In this document: positions 54,216 through 63,260 of the stretch, in pieces
Layout of the letters: the number at the start of each line of letters is the position of its first letter
Position numbering within the stretch: position 1 is the first letter of the stretch
Assembly: GCA_963837585.1 (NCBI GenBank)
Contig: CAWINX010000003.1
Coordinates: 310,001 to 374,000 of the forward strand
Source: CAWINX01 sp963837585
GTDB taxonomy: Bacteria; Actinomycetota; Thermoleophilia; Solirubrobacterales; 70-9
Direction of reading: 5' to 3'
Length of the DNA stretch: 64,000 nucleotides
The notes under the pieces: model-generated
Database searches by the model: none
The model's input: the letters and a program-made list of their open reading frames with translations, nothing else
What the model was told of the DNA's origin: nothing
Made by a program: the position numbers and the translations under genes

Positions 54216-55394
54216 CTAGCCGCGCGACACGCTGTCCGGCCGCTTGCCGAGCGTCACCTCGACCTGCTCGGTTTGGCCGTCGTGCAGGACCGTCAGCGTC
54301 ACCTTCTGCCCGGGGGGATAGGAGGAGATATATCTGGCCAGGTCGTCGGGGGCGATCACCTTGTGGCCGTCGACGGCAACGATCACGTCGCCCCCCACCT
54401 TGTAGGCGCCGGCTTGGAAGCGGAGCTTTCGGTCGCCGCCCTTCAACCCGGCTCGGTCGGCCGGACCGCCCGGGACCACTTCGGCGAGCAGGCCGCCGAA
54501 GTGGGTCGGCAGGCCGAGCTTGGCGGCGAGCTGGGGATAGAGGGCCTGGCTGGAGACGCCGATGTAGGCGTATTCGGCGTCGCCTTTCGCCTTGAGCTGG
54601 ACGATCGAGCGCTTGATCGCCGAGATCGGGACGGCGAAGCCGACTCCGTCATTGGCGCCGGAGCTGGTCTCGATCTGTTGGTTGATCCCGACGACGCGGG
54701 CCGCGGCGTCGAGCAGCGGCCCCCCCGAGTTACCCGGGTTGATCGAGGCGTCGGTCTGAATCGCCCCCTCGATCTGGAACTGGGTCAGCGACTTGACCGA
54801 GCGATCCGTCGCCGAGATGATCCCGACCGAGAGCGATTGCTGCTCGCCGAAGGGGCTGCCGATCGCCGCCACCGGCTGCCCGACGACCAGGTCGTGGTCG
54901 TCGCCGAGCTGCAGCGGATGGAGGGAGAAACCGTCGGGGCTCACCTTCAACAGGGCGACGTCTGCGAACGGGTCGAAGCCGATGATTTTGGCCGGGACGA
55001 CGTTGCGGTCGGGGAATTCGACGAAGACCGCGCGCGCCTCCTTGCGCTTGCCGCTCGCGTCGTCGGTGACGACGTGCGCGTTGGTGACGATCTCACCGTC
55101 GGTGTCGAGGACGAAGCCGGACCCCTCGGCGGCGCTCGCCCCGCCGCTGACCGGGTTGCCCCCGTCGAAGATCGAGCGGATCGTGACCACGCCCGGCGAG
55201 GCCTCGCGATAGACCCGAGCGGCGTTGAAGCCGTCGTTGGATGTTTCGACGATCACCCTCGCGGGCGGCGCCTTCGTCGCCCCGGCGCCCCCGCTCGAAG
55301 GTGCCGTCGTCGCGCTCCCCCCCGAGCCGCCGCATCCGACCAGCCCGAATGCCAGCGCCAGCAGCGCCGCCGCGGAGGCTTTTCGCCCGCTCAC
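54216..55394 (-). CDS. HtrA/DegP-type trypsin-like serine protease with PDZ domain
   Basis: 392 residues. A lipoprotein-type signal (ALLALAFGLVGCGG) suggests membrane anchoring outside the cell. The catalytic triad is His in IVTNAHVV, Asp in DPFADVALLK and Ser in NPGNSGGPLLD. A C-terminal PDZ domain follows (FGGLLAEVVPGGPADRAGL). It overlaps the histidine kinase stop by four bases, so it belongs to a regulator-kinase-protease operon, an arrangement seen for envelope-stress systems. Confidence 0.92.
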   Translation of the reverse strand: MSGRKASAAALLALAFGLVGCGGSGGSATTAPSSGGAGATKAPPARVIVETSNDGFNAARVYREASPGVVTIRSIFDGGNPVSGGASAAEGSGFVLDTDGEIVTNAHVVTDDASGKRKEARAVFVEFPDRNVVPAKIIGFDPFADVALLKVSPDGFSLHPLQLGDDHDLVVGQPVAAIGSPFGEQQSLSVGIISATDRSVKSLTQFQIEGAIQTDASINPGNSGGPLLDAAARVVGINQQIETSSGANDGVGFAVPISAIKRSIVQLKAKGDAEYAYIGVSSQALYPQLAAKLGLPTHFGGLLAEVVPGGPADRAGLKGGDRKLRFQAGAYKVGGDVIVAVDGHKVIAPDDLARYISSYPPGQKVTLTVLHDGQTEQVEVTLGKRPDSVSRG

Positions 55395-56455
55395 GCGGTC
55401 GCCTCTGAACCGATCGCCACCGGGCCCGGCGCGGACTCCGTCGTCGCGCCGGCGGGGGGCAGATCGAGGGTGAAGGAGGTGAAGCGTTTGCTCGAGGAGA
55501 TCGCGATGCGCCCACTCATCCGCTGGGCGAGCTCGCGGGCGATCGCCAGCCCGAGCCCCGAGCCGCCGCCGGCGTCGGCCGTGTAGAAACGCTCGAAGAT
55601 CCGCGCCTGGGCGCGCTGGGGGATACCCGGCCCCTCGTCGGAGACGGTCAGTTCGGCGCGGCGGTTGACGGAGTAGCTGGTCACGGTCACCTTGGTGCCC
55701 TCGGGAGTGTGGGTGAGGGCGTTGTCGAGCAGGATACGGATGATCTGGCGGACCCGGTCGGGGTCGGCCTGGGCGATCGCGGGTAGGTCGGGGGTCCGCA
55801 GCTCCAGCCTCGAGCCGCGCTGATCGGCGCGGGGGCCGAATTCGCGAACCACCTCGCGGGCGACCGAGCCGAGGTCGACGCTGCGCGGCGCCATCACGAT
55901 CGCCCCTGCGTCCAGCTGGGAGAGGTCGAGCAGGTCGGCGGTGAGCTTGGTCAACCTGTCTATCTGCTCGCGCATCGTGCGCACGAACTCAGCCCGCTCC
56001 TCCGGCGTCGGGTCCTCTTCGTCGAGCAACTCGACGAAGCCGCCGAGGCTGAAGATCGGAGTTCGCAGTTCGTGAGAGGCGTTGGCGATGAACTGCTTGC
56101 GGGCGGTGTCCAGCTCGGCGAGCCGCCGCTGCATCTCGTTGAAGGTGCGGGAGAGCCGGGCGAGCTGGCCGGAGGAATCGATTGGGATGCGGGTCCCGAA
56201 GTCCCCGTCGGCGACCTTCCGTGCGGCCGCTTCGATCCGCTGAACTCGCATCGCGACCACGTATGCGAAGTAGAAGCCGATCGCCAGGGGCACCAGAACT
56301 GCGATCAGGCCACCGATCAGGACCTGATGCTTGGCCGTGGAGCTGCCGCCCAGCGCCGCGACCATTATGTAGACGACGATCACCGTTCCCGCCCAAATCG
56401 CGAGCGAGACCGTCGTGATCATGCTCCCGAGCGGGGTTAGACGGGGGCGTTTCAC
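55391..56455 (-). CDS. Sensor histidine kinase
   Basis: 354 residues. Two membrane helices flank a very short extracytoplasmic loop (VIVVYIMVAALGG; IAVLVPLAIGFYFAYVVA), then HAMP (RKVADGDFGTRIPID), HisKA with the phosphorylated His in NASHELRTPIFSLGGFVELL, and HATPase_c with LLDNALTHTP, DEGPGIP and GSGLGLAIARELA. The tiny sensor loop suggests intramembrane or protein-mediated sensing. GTG start overlaps the response regulator stop. Confidence 0.93.
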   Translation of the reverse strand: MKRPRLTPLGSMITTVSLAIWAGTVIVVYIMVAALGGSSTAKHQVLIGGLIAVLVPLAIGFYFAYVVAMRVQRIEAAARKVADGDFGTRIPIDSSGQLARLSRTFNEMQRRLAELDTARKQFIANASHELRTPIFSLGGFVELLDEEDPTPEERAEFVRTMREQIDRLTKLTADLLDLSQLDAGAIVMAPRSVDLGSVAREVVREFGPRADQRGSRLELRTPDLPAIAQADPDRVRQIIRILLDNALTHTPEGTKVTVTSYSVNRRAELTVSDEGPGIPQRAQARIFERFYTADAGGGSGLGLAIARELAQRMSGRIAISSSKRFTSFTLDLPPAGATTESAPGPVAIGSEATA

Positions 56456-57147
56456 TCCCGAAACCGGTAGCCGACCCCGCGCACGGTGAACAGGTACTCG
56501 GGGTCCTTGGGTTCGCCTTCCAGCTTTTCGCGCAGGTGGCGGATGTGGACGTCGACGGTGCGGGGGTCGCGGTATTCGGAGTCGCCCCACACGTGCTCGA
56601 GCAGGGCTTCGCGGCTGAGAACGCGACCGGGGGATCGCGCCAGCGCTCCGAGGATCTCGAACTCGACGTAGGTGACGCGGACCTCCTCGCTCCCGAGGGT
56701 CACCATGCGCCGGCCGAAGTCGATCTTCAGGTCGCCGCCTTCGATCGTTTCGTTTTCGGGCACCTCGCCGACCATGCGGCTGCGCCGCAGCGCCGCCTTG
56801 ACGCGGCTGCGGAACTCTCGCATCGAAAAGGGCTTGGTGATGTAGTCGTCGGCGCCCATCTCCAGCCCGGTCACCTTGTCCATCTCGTCGCCTTTCGCGG
56901 TCAGCATGATGATCGGCACCTGACTGCGCGAGCGGAGCTGGCGGCACACCTCGACCCCGTCGAGTTTCGGCAGCATCAGATCGAGGATTACGAGGTCGAA
57001 GCGACCCTCGGCGAAGCGCTGCAGCGCCTCCCTGCCGTCCTCCGCGGAGGTGACCTGGTAGCCGTCCTTTCGCAGCGGGTAGCTGAGCAGGGTCTGGATC
57101 GATCGCTCGTCGTCGACGAGCAGGATGCGTGCCGATCCGTTGGGCAT
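56452..57147 (-). CDS. OmpR/PhoB-family response regulator
   Basis: 231 residues. Receiver domain: ILLVDDERSIQTLL with the acidic pocket, phosphoacceptor Asp in DLVILDLMLPKLDG, MLTAKGDEMDKVTGLEMGAD and the Lys in YITKPFSMRE. C-terminal winged helix: RSPGRVLSREALLEHVWGD and RTVDVHIRHLREKLE. The frame is open to 57276, but ATG 57147 (MPNGSARILLVDD) is the natural start. First gene of the regulator-kinase-HtrA operon. Confidence 0.94.
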   Translation of the reverse strand: MPNGSARILLVDDERSIQTLLSYPLRKDGYQVTSAEDGREALQRFAEGRFDLVILDLMLPKLDGVEVCRQLRSRSQVPIIMLTAKGDEMDKVTGLEMGADDYITKPFSMREFRSRVKAALRRSRMVGEVPENETIEGGDLKIDFGRRMVTLGSEEVRVTYVEFEILGALARSPGRVLSREALLEHVWGDSEYRDPRTVDVHIRHLREKLEGEPKDPEYLFTVRGVGYRFRE

Positions 57148-57205
57148 ATGTGAAGGGTAGTGGCGCGGGTCGTCCGCATGCCCAGGGGGGGTTTGGACGG
57201 ATGTG

Positions 57206-57215
57206 TTAGTACTAA
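57206..57215. promoter_or_regulatory. AT-rich palindrome upstream of the response regulator
   Basis: TTAGTACTAA is a perfect 10-bp palindrome followed by GAACTAA, making a tandem ACTAA repeat, about 60 bases before the regulator start and 30 bases before a small rightward ORF. A response-regulator binding site for autoregulation is possible; nothing else supports it. Confidence 0.25.
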
Positions 57216-57244
57216 GAACTAATGATCTCGAACGGGGGGCCGAT

Positions 57245-57442
57245 ATGAGGCTCAGGATGCCCCCACGACAGCTCAAGACACTCGTCGAGACCGGCCACTA
57301 CAAGCCTGAGCCGGCCCTCGTGGCGGAGGCGATGCTCCAGCGGCGCGGCGTTCGGGAACTCCTGCTGGTCCCGGGAGTCACCGGCGTGGGCCAAGCTGGT
57401 CGTATCCCCCCGGCTCCAGCAGCCGGCCGTCACGCAGCCTGA
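57245..57442 (+). CDS. Small FlgM-like ORF, doubtful
   Basis: 65 codons from ATG 57245. The N-terminal half, LKTLVETGHYKPEPALVAEA followed by MLQRRGVREL, resembles the C-terminal sigma-binding part of FlgM-type anti-sigma factors. The second half overlaps the 3' end of thiL on the opposite strand by about 65 bases and looks non-coding, so the true end may be earlier if a base is wrong. No flagellar genes are in the window. Confidence 0.35.
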   Translation: MRLRMPPRQLKTLVETGHYKPEPALVAEAMLQRRGVRELLLVPGVTGVGQAGRIPPAPAAGRHAA

Positions 57443-58382
57443 TCTCGACTCCTTCCCCCGCGGTCACCTCGCCAATCCGCGTCAGCGTCGCGTTGGCGCT
57501 TCCCAGCGCCTCTGTCGCCACCTCGATCTGCTTCGGCGGCACTGCGGCGAGCAGCTCGTAGTCCTCGCCCCCCGAGGTTGCCAGCCGGAGCGGGTCGAGG
57601 CCCGCCGCCGCGGCAACCTCGGCCACCCCGCTCGCGACGGGCAGGGCGCTTGCTTCAATCCGCATCCCCGCAGCGCTGCTCTCGGCCAGGTGCCCGGCAT
57701 CGGCGCCGAGCCCGTCGCTGAGGTCGATCATTGCGGTGGCGCCGACACCGCCAAGCGCGCGGCCGGCGGCGAGTTGCGGTTGCGGCTCGAGCTGGCGCGA
57801 GCGCAGTCGGGCGGCCGTCTCGGCTGGGACTGCAGTGGCCAGCTCCGGCCGCTCCAGCAGCAGCAGCCCCGCCGCCGCCGCTCCGATCTCGCCGCTGAGG
57901 ACGAGCGCGTCGCCGGGGCGGGCACCGCCGCGGCCGACCAGAAGCTCGGGGGCCGCGGCGTGGCCGACGACCGTCATCGCGACGAAGAGCCGCGGGGCGC
58001 TGGTGACGTCGCCGCCGGCCAGGGTCGTTTCAGTCTCTGCGGCCAGTGCGGCGATCCCGTCGATCAGCTCGACGCAGTCGTCCTCGCTGAGTTCGGCCGG
58101 GACCCCGAGCACGACGTAGGCCTCGCCCGGCTCCGCCGCCATTGCCGCCAGGTCGGAGAGTGCGGTGGCGAGGGCCTTGTGGCCGATCTGCCCCAGGGTC
58201 GCCGGTCCGCGGCGGAAGTGAACGCCCTCGACGATCGCGTCGACCGATGTCGCAGTGGCGCCGCCGGGAACGGTGATTGCCGCGTCATCGCCCATCCCGA
58301 CGCGGACCCTGGGGCCCGCCGGGGGCAGTCGCTCCCTTACTCGCGCCAACAACTCGAACTCGCCCATCCGCCCATTCTCCAT
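57378..58382 (-). CDS. thiL: Thiamine-monophosphate kinase
   Basis: Phosphorylates thiamine monophosphate to the active diphosphate cofactor. 334 residues of PurM-like fold. VGMGDDAAITVPGG, TSVDAIVEGVHFRRG, KALATALSDLAAMAAEPGEA, GGDVTSAPRLFVAMTVVG and MIDLSDGLGADAGHLAE are diagnostic ThiL motifs. ATG 58382 gives MENGRMGEFELL; a second ATG five codons later is the more typical start. Divergent from the next gene by 16 bases. Confidence 0.94.
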   Translation of the reverse strand: MENGRMGEFELLARVRERLPPAGPRVRVGMGDDAAITVPGGATATSVDAIVEGVHFRRGPATLGQIGHKALATALSDLAAMAAEPGEAYVVLGVPAELSEDDCVELIDGIAALAAETETTLAGGDVTSAPRLFVAMTVVGHAAAPELLVGRGGARPGDALVLSGEIGAAAAGLLLLERPELATAVPAETAARLRSRQLEPQPQLAAGRALGGVGATAMIDLSDGLGADAGHLAESSAAGMRIEASALPVASGVAEVAAAAGLDPLRLATSGGEDYELLAAVPPKQIEVATEALGSANATLTRIGEVTAGEGVEIRLRDGRLLEPGGYDQLGPRR

Positions 58383-58398
58383 CTAGTCTGCGACTCAC

Positions 58399-59499
58399 GT
58401 GGATCAGCGCCAGCCACTCCTGCATCGCATCGGTGAGGCCGGGGCCAAGGTCGGGACCCGGCCTCCGCGCAGTCGCCGGGTGCGCGTCGCGATCCAGCTG
58501 GGCATCGCAATCGTCATCTTCGGCTTCCTCGTCCTCACCGTCATCAATCAGTGGAGTGAGATCAAGGACAAGGGAGTCCACTTCCACGGCGTCTGGTTGC
58601 TGCCCGCGGGCCTCCTCCTGCTTGCGTTTTACGGCCTGAGCGCGCTCGCCTGGGACTTCATCCTCCGCTTTCTCGGCTACAGGGTCGGCGCCGTTCAGGC
58701 CCAGGTCGCCTGGGGCCAGCCGCTGCTCGCCCGCTACGTGCCGGGGAGCGTCCTCTATGTACTCGGGCGAGTGCTGCTCGCCGAGCGTCTCGGCGTGCCG
58801 CGCCGCACCACGATCGCCAGCATCGTCTACGAGCAGGCGATTTCCGCGACCGCCGCTGTCGGCATGGCGTCCTACTTCGTGATCAGCCACCCCGACCTCC
58901 AGGGGCAGCCGTTGCGCTGGGCCGTCTTACTGATCGTTCCGATCGGGATTACGGTCCTCCACCCGCGGGTCTTCCGGCCGCTCGCCGATCGCGTTCTGCG
59001 CGCCTTCGGTCGAGAGTCCCTGCCCGAGGTGATGCCGCTGCGGGGGGTCCTGGCGATGCTCGTCTACTTCCTCGGAATCTGGCTCGTCATCGGCCTCGGC
59101 GTCTACTGCGTCGCCCGCTCGGTCACCTCGATTCCGTTCAGCGACGTGCTGATCGTCGGCTCGGCCCAAGCGGTTGGCTACGTCGCCGCCCTCGTTACCC
59201 TGATCGCCCCCGCCGGGCTCGGCATCCGCGACGCGGCCTTCGCATGGGCGGTGAAGGCGGCGACGCCCGGCAACAGCTTTGCGGTCGGATCGCTGATCGC
59301 AATCGCCGTGCGCGGGGTGCTGACGGTGGTCGAGGTGATCTACGTCGGGACGGTCACCGTGCTCGGCAAACGGGAGGGATGGTCGATTCCGACCGGGGTT
59401 ATCCATGCCTCCTCTGAAGAAGAAGCCGCGGAAGAGGAAGCGGCCGAAGAGGGGGAGGAGGCAGGCATCCCTCGCCCGACTCGCAGTCCAGCTAATTAG
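58399..59499 (+). CDS. Flippase-like integral membrane protein (LPG synthase TM / UPF0104 type)
   Basis: 366 residues with about eight membrane segments. Family features include YVPGSVLYVLGRVLLAERLG, the EQAISATAAVGMASYFVI segment and IAPAGLGIRDAAFAWAVKAA, the pattern of lysylphosphatidylglycerol synthase TM region / GtrA-independent flippase-like proteins often found with glycosyltransferases. The C-terminus is strongly acidic (repeated EEEAAEE). The TAG stop lies inside structured repeat copy 4, giving the tail RSPAN. It is convergent with the glycosyltransferase downstream. Confidence 0.8.
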   Translation: MDQRQPLLHRIGEAGAKVGTRPPRSRRVRVAIQLGIAIVIFGFLVLTVINQWSEIKDKGVHFHGVWLLPAGLLLLAFYGLSALAWDFILRFLGYRVGAVQAQVAWGQPLLARYVPGSVLYVLGRVLLAERLGVPRRTTIASIVYEQAISATAAVGMASYFVISHPDLQGQPLRWAVLLIVPIGITVLHPRVFRPLADRVLRAFGRESLPEVMPLRGVLAMLVYFLGIWLVIGLGVYCVARSVTSIPFSDVLIVGSAQAVGYVAALVTLIAPAGLGIRDAAFAWAVKAATPGNSFAVGSLIAIAVRGVLTVVEVIYVGTVTVLGKREGWSIPTGVIHASSEEEAAEEEAAEEGEEAGIPRPTRSPAN

Positions 59500-59541
59500 C
59501 TGGACTGCTCTGAGCCAAAAGCCTTACCTACAGCGGGATGC
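59465..59541 (-). repeat. Structured repeat copy 4 (inverted orientation, weak outer arms)
   Basis: Read on the minus strand: GGCTCAGAGC, a perfect 26-bp palindrome (59483-59508) around AGCTAATTAGCT, then GCGAGTCGGG. Variable stem bases are AGTCC/GGACT, a third fully compensated version. The outer arm is reduced to GCATCCC (59465-59471) facing GGGATGC (59535-59541). The flanking base after AGCT is G, so only TAA and TAG remain as stops on each strand. It lies between two convergent genes and supplies the TAG of the left one. Confidence 0.8.
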
Positions 59542-60643
59542 GGGCGCCCAGTTGGTAGGCGGTCAGAGCAGTCAGGCAAGAGCGGTCGCGGGACAAAGCC
59601 ACGAGGGGTAGGGGCCAGATCAGGTACCAGGGGAGGAGCCAGGAGCTGGCGAGGAGCAGGCCCAGGGTCGCCCAGGCGGCGGCCCGCAGCCAGTCGTTTC
59701 CGCGCCAGGTCCAGGTCAGCAGATAGGCGAGGAAGATGGCGTAGACGGCCCAGGCGACTGCCCTCGGCGATTCCTCGTCGATGCCGATCAAGCGCGCCGC
59801 GGTGGTCGGCACGCTGAGGTGGCTGGTCCGGCCCTGGTTCTCCCCGGCCAGACCGATCGCGTCCAGCCAGTGCCAGCCGAAGGCCGCGTATGCCGGCGAG
59901 CGCGATGGCCAGTGCCGCGACGAGGGCGCCAATCGCGAGCCGGTGCAACGCGTTGGTGTTCCCACAGCACGCCAACGCGTTGCACCGCAGGGGATGGTGG
60001 GGGCGACGCCTGGGATGCTGGAGGCCGGCGAGGAGAGCGAAGGGGAGGACGACCAGTGACGAAACCTTGATTGCCGCGGCCGCGACCAGCGCCGCCCCGC
60101 CCGAGAACTCGCGGCGGGCGAGGACGGCGGCCACCCCCGTCATCGTGAGCAGCATCGCCAGTCCGTCGTTGTGGCCTCCCCCGACCACGTGGACAAGGAC
60201 CAGGGGGTTGAGCGCGACAAAGGCGGCGGCGCGGCGGCGGTCGAGGCCTCGGGCCGGGGCAAGGCGGGCGACCAAGAGCCGCCAGTCCGAGCACCGACGC
60301 GGCGGCGATTCCCTTCAGCGCCCAGACCGCGCCGTCAACGCCCAACCAGGCAAGCGGATAGGTGGCGAGTGTGAAAAGCGGGCCGTAGGCGCTGGTCGTG
60401 TGCGGCCAGGTGACGTGTGCGAAGGCAGGGTCGGTCGGGGATGCGGCCGGGGGATGGATGTAGGGATCGAGACCGTGCAGAACGCCGAGCCGCGCGTAGT
60501 CGACGTAGCTGTAGACGTCGTGGGAGTAGAGCGGTGGGACCAGCGCAAAGGCGATGACGGCGAACGCAATGAGCGCCCAGACGAGCCGTGGCTCGAGCCG
60601 CGGCGCCAGCGCCAGGACGCAGAGGTAGGCCGACAAACCCCAA
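59528..60643 (-). CDS. GT87-like membrane glycosyltransferase (polyprenyl-phosphate mannosyltransferase type), several frame breaks
   Basis: About 370 residues with many membrane segments. Readable parts in order: YSHDVYSYVDYARLGVLHGL and DPYIHPPAASPTDPAF, then FVALNPLVLVHVVGGGHNDG, then HWLDAIGLAGENQGRTSHLS and SWLLPWYLIWPLPLVALSRD. The acidic DVYSYVDYARL and GHNDG motifs match DUF2029/GT87-like mannosyltransferases. Frame changes occur near 60635, 60280 and 59890, each repaired by one-base removal. The true start is uncertain: a CTG overlapping the PBP stop or the TTG at 60643. Confidence 0.72.
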
Positions 60644-60678
60644 CCAGATCAGGGCGTAGGCGGCCCCTGGGCTGACGC

Positions 60679-62812
60679 TCAGTTACCCGCTCCCGTGCCG
60701 GCGCCGACACCGGTTTGCGGTGGGGGCGGTGGTGGTGGCGGCAGCGGGGCCGGTTTCTGGCCGGCGCCTGGTGCGTAGGCGTTCGGGTTGTAGCCGTTGT
60801 AGTTGCCTCCCGCGTTCCCACCCCCGCCGGTGCCCTTGCCCAGGCCCTTCAGCGGACCGAAGCCCTTGCTCGGCGCCGGGTGGGTGAACTGGCCGAAGAA
60901 CGGCGCCCAGACGATCCGCTGCGACGGGTGCTTGAAGTCCTCGCACGGGACCCCGCCGTTCGAGTAGACCGAGTGCCAGATCTCCGCCGGGAAGGTCCCG
61001 CCGAAGACGATCATCCCGTGCACGCTGCTCATCGAGATGTTGTTGGACTGGGGGTAGCCGACCCAGACCACCGTCGCGAGGTTGGGCTGGTAGCCGGCGA
61101 ACCAGGCGTCCGTGTAGTTGTCGGTGGTGCCGGTCTTGCCCGCTTGCCCCGCGCAGCCCGTGTAGGCGGCGGTGCCGGTGCCGCTGGTGATGTTGTCGTG
61201 GAGCAAGCGCGTCACCTCGATAGGCGACCGCCGGGGAAAGCACTCGTTTCGGGTCCGGCCGCTCGGGCCGGTCGACCCGCCCGTTCGGGAAGACGACTTT
61301 GCGGATCGCGATCGGGTTGCGGTGGATTCCCCCGGAGGCGAGAGTCGCGTAGGCATCGGCCATCTCCAGCGGCGAGACACCGATCCGCAATCCGCCGATC
61401 CCCTCGGCGGGAATCCCGTCCAGCTTCGAGGTGATCCCCATCGACTTCGCTGTAGCCGCGACGTTGGCCGGCCCGACATCGAGGTCGAGCTGCGCGAACA
61501 CTGTGTTGTCGGAGGTGACTGTCGCCTGCTGGAGATTGACCGTCCCCTGGTAGCCGAGGTCGGCGGTGTGGACGGTCCAGTGGCCCCACTTGGGCAGGTT
61601 GAGGTCCAGCGGCTTCGACGTGTAGTAGGTCGTGTAGGGGTCGATCCCCTGCTTGATCGCCGTGGTCAGGACGAAGGCCTTGAAGGTGGAACCGGGCTGG
61701 CGGTGGCCCTGCGCCGCGAGATTGAACTTGCTGCGGCCGTAGCTGGAGCTGGACGCCATCGTCTCGATATGGCCGCTGCGAGGGTCGATCGAGACCAGCG
61801 CCGAGGCCGGGTCGGTCGAGTAGGGGAGGGTCGAGCTCATCGCGTCGAGCCCCACCTGCTGCAGCTTCGGCTCGATCGTCGTGTAGACCTTCAGTCCCCC
61901 GTTTCGCACCGTCTTCGCCCCGTATTCGGCGATCAGCTTGTCCTCGACGTAGTCGAAGAAGTAGGGCTGGCGATGGGCGAAGTAGGAGTCGGAGGCATGC
62001 AGCGCAAGCCCGCTCCGCAGCGCCGCTTCGGCTGCCCCGTGGGCGACGAAGCCGAGCTTGTCCAACTTCTTCAGGACCTCGTTGCGTCGGGCTCGCGCTG
62101 CGCCGGGATGCAGGATCGGGTTGTACTCGGAGGGGGCCTGTGGCAGCCCTGCCAGCAGAGCCGCCTGCGGCAGGGTCAGCTTCCAGACCGGCTTGGAGAA
62201 GTAAAACCGCGAGGCGGCGCCGACGCCGATCGCGGTGCTGCCCTCGATCGTCCCGTAGGAAGCGGTGTTCAGGTACTGGTCGAGGATCTGCCGCCGGGTG
62301 TGATGCTTCGCGTACTCGATCGCCAGCTTCGCCTCGATGATCTTGCGCTCCAGGTTTCGATGGGGATTGCGCAGGCAGAGGCCGCGGACCAACTGCTGGG
62401 TGATCGTCGAGCCGCCCTCCACCGGCTTTCCGGCCTCGAGGTCCTTGAGCGCGGCGCGCAGGATTCCCTCCGGGTCGACGCCGCCGTGCTGGAAGAAGCG
62501 CTGGTCCTCGATCGCCACCGTGGCGAGCTGCAGGCTTCTCGGGATCCGGCCGATCGAGACCGGTGCCCGCGCCTCGTCGGCGGAGATCGCTCCGAGCTTG
62601 CTGCCGTCGCCCGCGTAGAGGGTCGAGTTGCCCACCCGGTCGACCTTCTTGCAGTCGGCGAGCGAGGGCGCGTCGGCGGCGACGTTGAGCACCCACGAGG
62701 TGACTGCCACCGCCGCGATCGCGATCACGACGACGAGGGCGCCCACCGCCAGCAGCAGCTTCGGGCCGACGCCGGCGCGGCGCCGCTGGCGTCGGCGGCT
62801 CCGCTGAGTCAT
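60679..62812 (-). CDS. Class A penicillin-binding protein (transglycosylase-transpeptidase), one frame break
   Basis: About 710 residues. N-terminal basic segment and membrane anchor (LLLAVGALVVVIAIAAVAV), GT51 transglycosylase domain with ATVAIEDQRFFQHGGVDPEG, GGSTITQQLVRGL and KHHTRRQILDQYLNTASYG, then the transpeptidase with the serine in HRQPGSTFKAFVL, the SDN motif in TVTSDNTVFAQ and KTG in GQAGKTGTTDNYTDAWFAG. The frame breaks near 61220; removing one T gives VAYEVTRLLHDNITSGTG. The C-terminus is a Gly/Pro-rich tail. Confidence 0.92.
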
Positions 62813-62843
62813 GGGACGGAGGGTACTTCGCGCCGGGCGGCGC

Positions 62844-63260
62844 TCAAGCCTGGGTGTCCTCGGTCGAGTGGTTGTGGACGACCCCGTCGACCAGCATCTG
62901 GTTGGGGATGACGACCGAGCTGCCGTCGCCGGGGTCGACGTAGGTGTAGGAAAGCGTCAGGTCGGTGACTCGGCCGCTGACCTCTTCGAAGCTGATCCGG
63001 TCGCCGATTTTGATCGGCTGGGTGATCGCCAGCTGGACCCCGGCGACCATGTTGGCGATCGTGTGCTGGGCGGCGAAGCCGATGATCAGCCCGATCACCG
63101 CGGTCGAGGCAAGGATTCCCGTCGCCAACCGCTTCAGCTCGGTGAACTGACTGAGCGCGATCGCCGCGATGACGAGGAGGGCGACGACGATGATCAGGCG
63201 GCGCAGCACCCGCAGACGGGTCTTGGTGGACCGCGAGACCTGTGAAACTGCCGGCGTCAT
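62844..63260 (-). CDS. Short MscS-type mechanosensitive channel protein
   Basis: About 138 residues. A helix rich in Ile/Val/Ala (LIIVVALLVIAAIALS) is followed by the pore-type helix GILASTAVIGLIIGFAAQHT and the MscS beta-domain start (ANMVAGVQLAITQPIKIGDR, VTDLTLSYTYVDPGDGSSVV, IPNQMLVDGVVHNHS). The alpha/beta C-terminal domain of full MscS is missing, so this is a minimal form. ATG at 63260 or 63269. Divergent from the CPBP gene; the starts abut or overlap slightly. Confidence 0.88.
   Translation of the reverse strand: MTPAVSQVSRSTKTRLRVLRRLIIVVALLVIAAIALSQFTELKRLATGILASTAVIGLIIGFAAQHTIANMVAGVQLAITQPIKIGDRISFEEVSGRVTDLTLSYTYVDPGDGSSVVIPNQMLVDGVVHNHSTEDTQA

Noticed and set aside
53023..54219. 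398-codon plus-strand frame opposite treT
   Set aside because: Complement of a well-supported glycosyltransferase gene; composition and lack of motifs mark it as a shadow.
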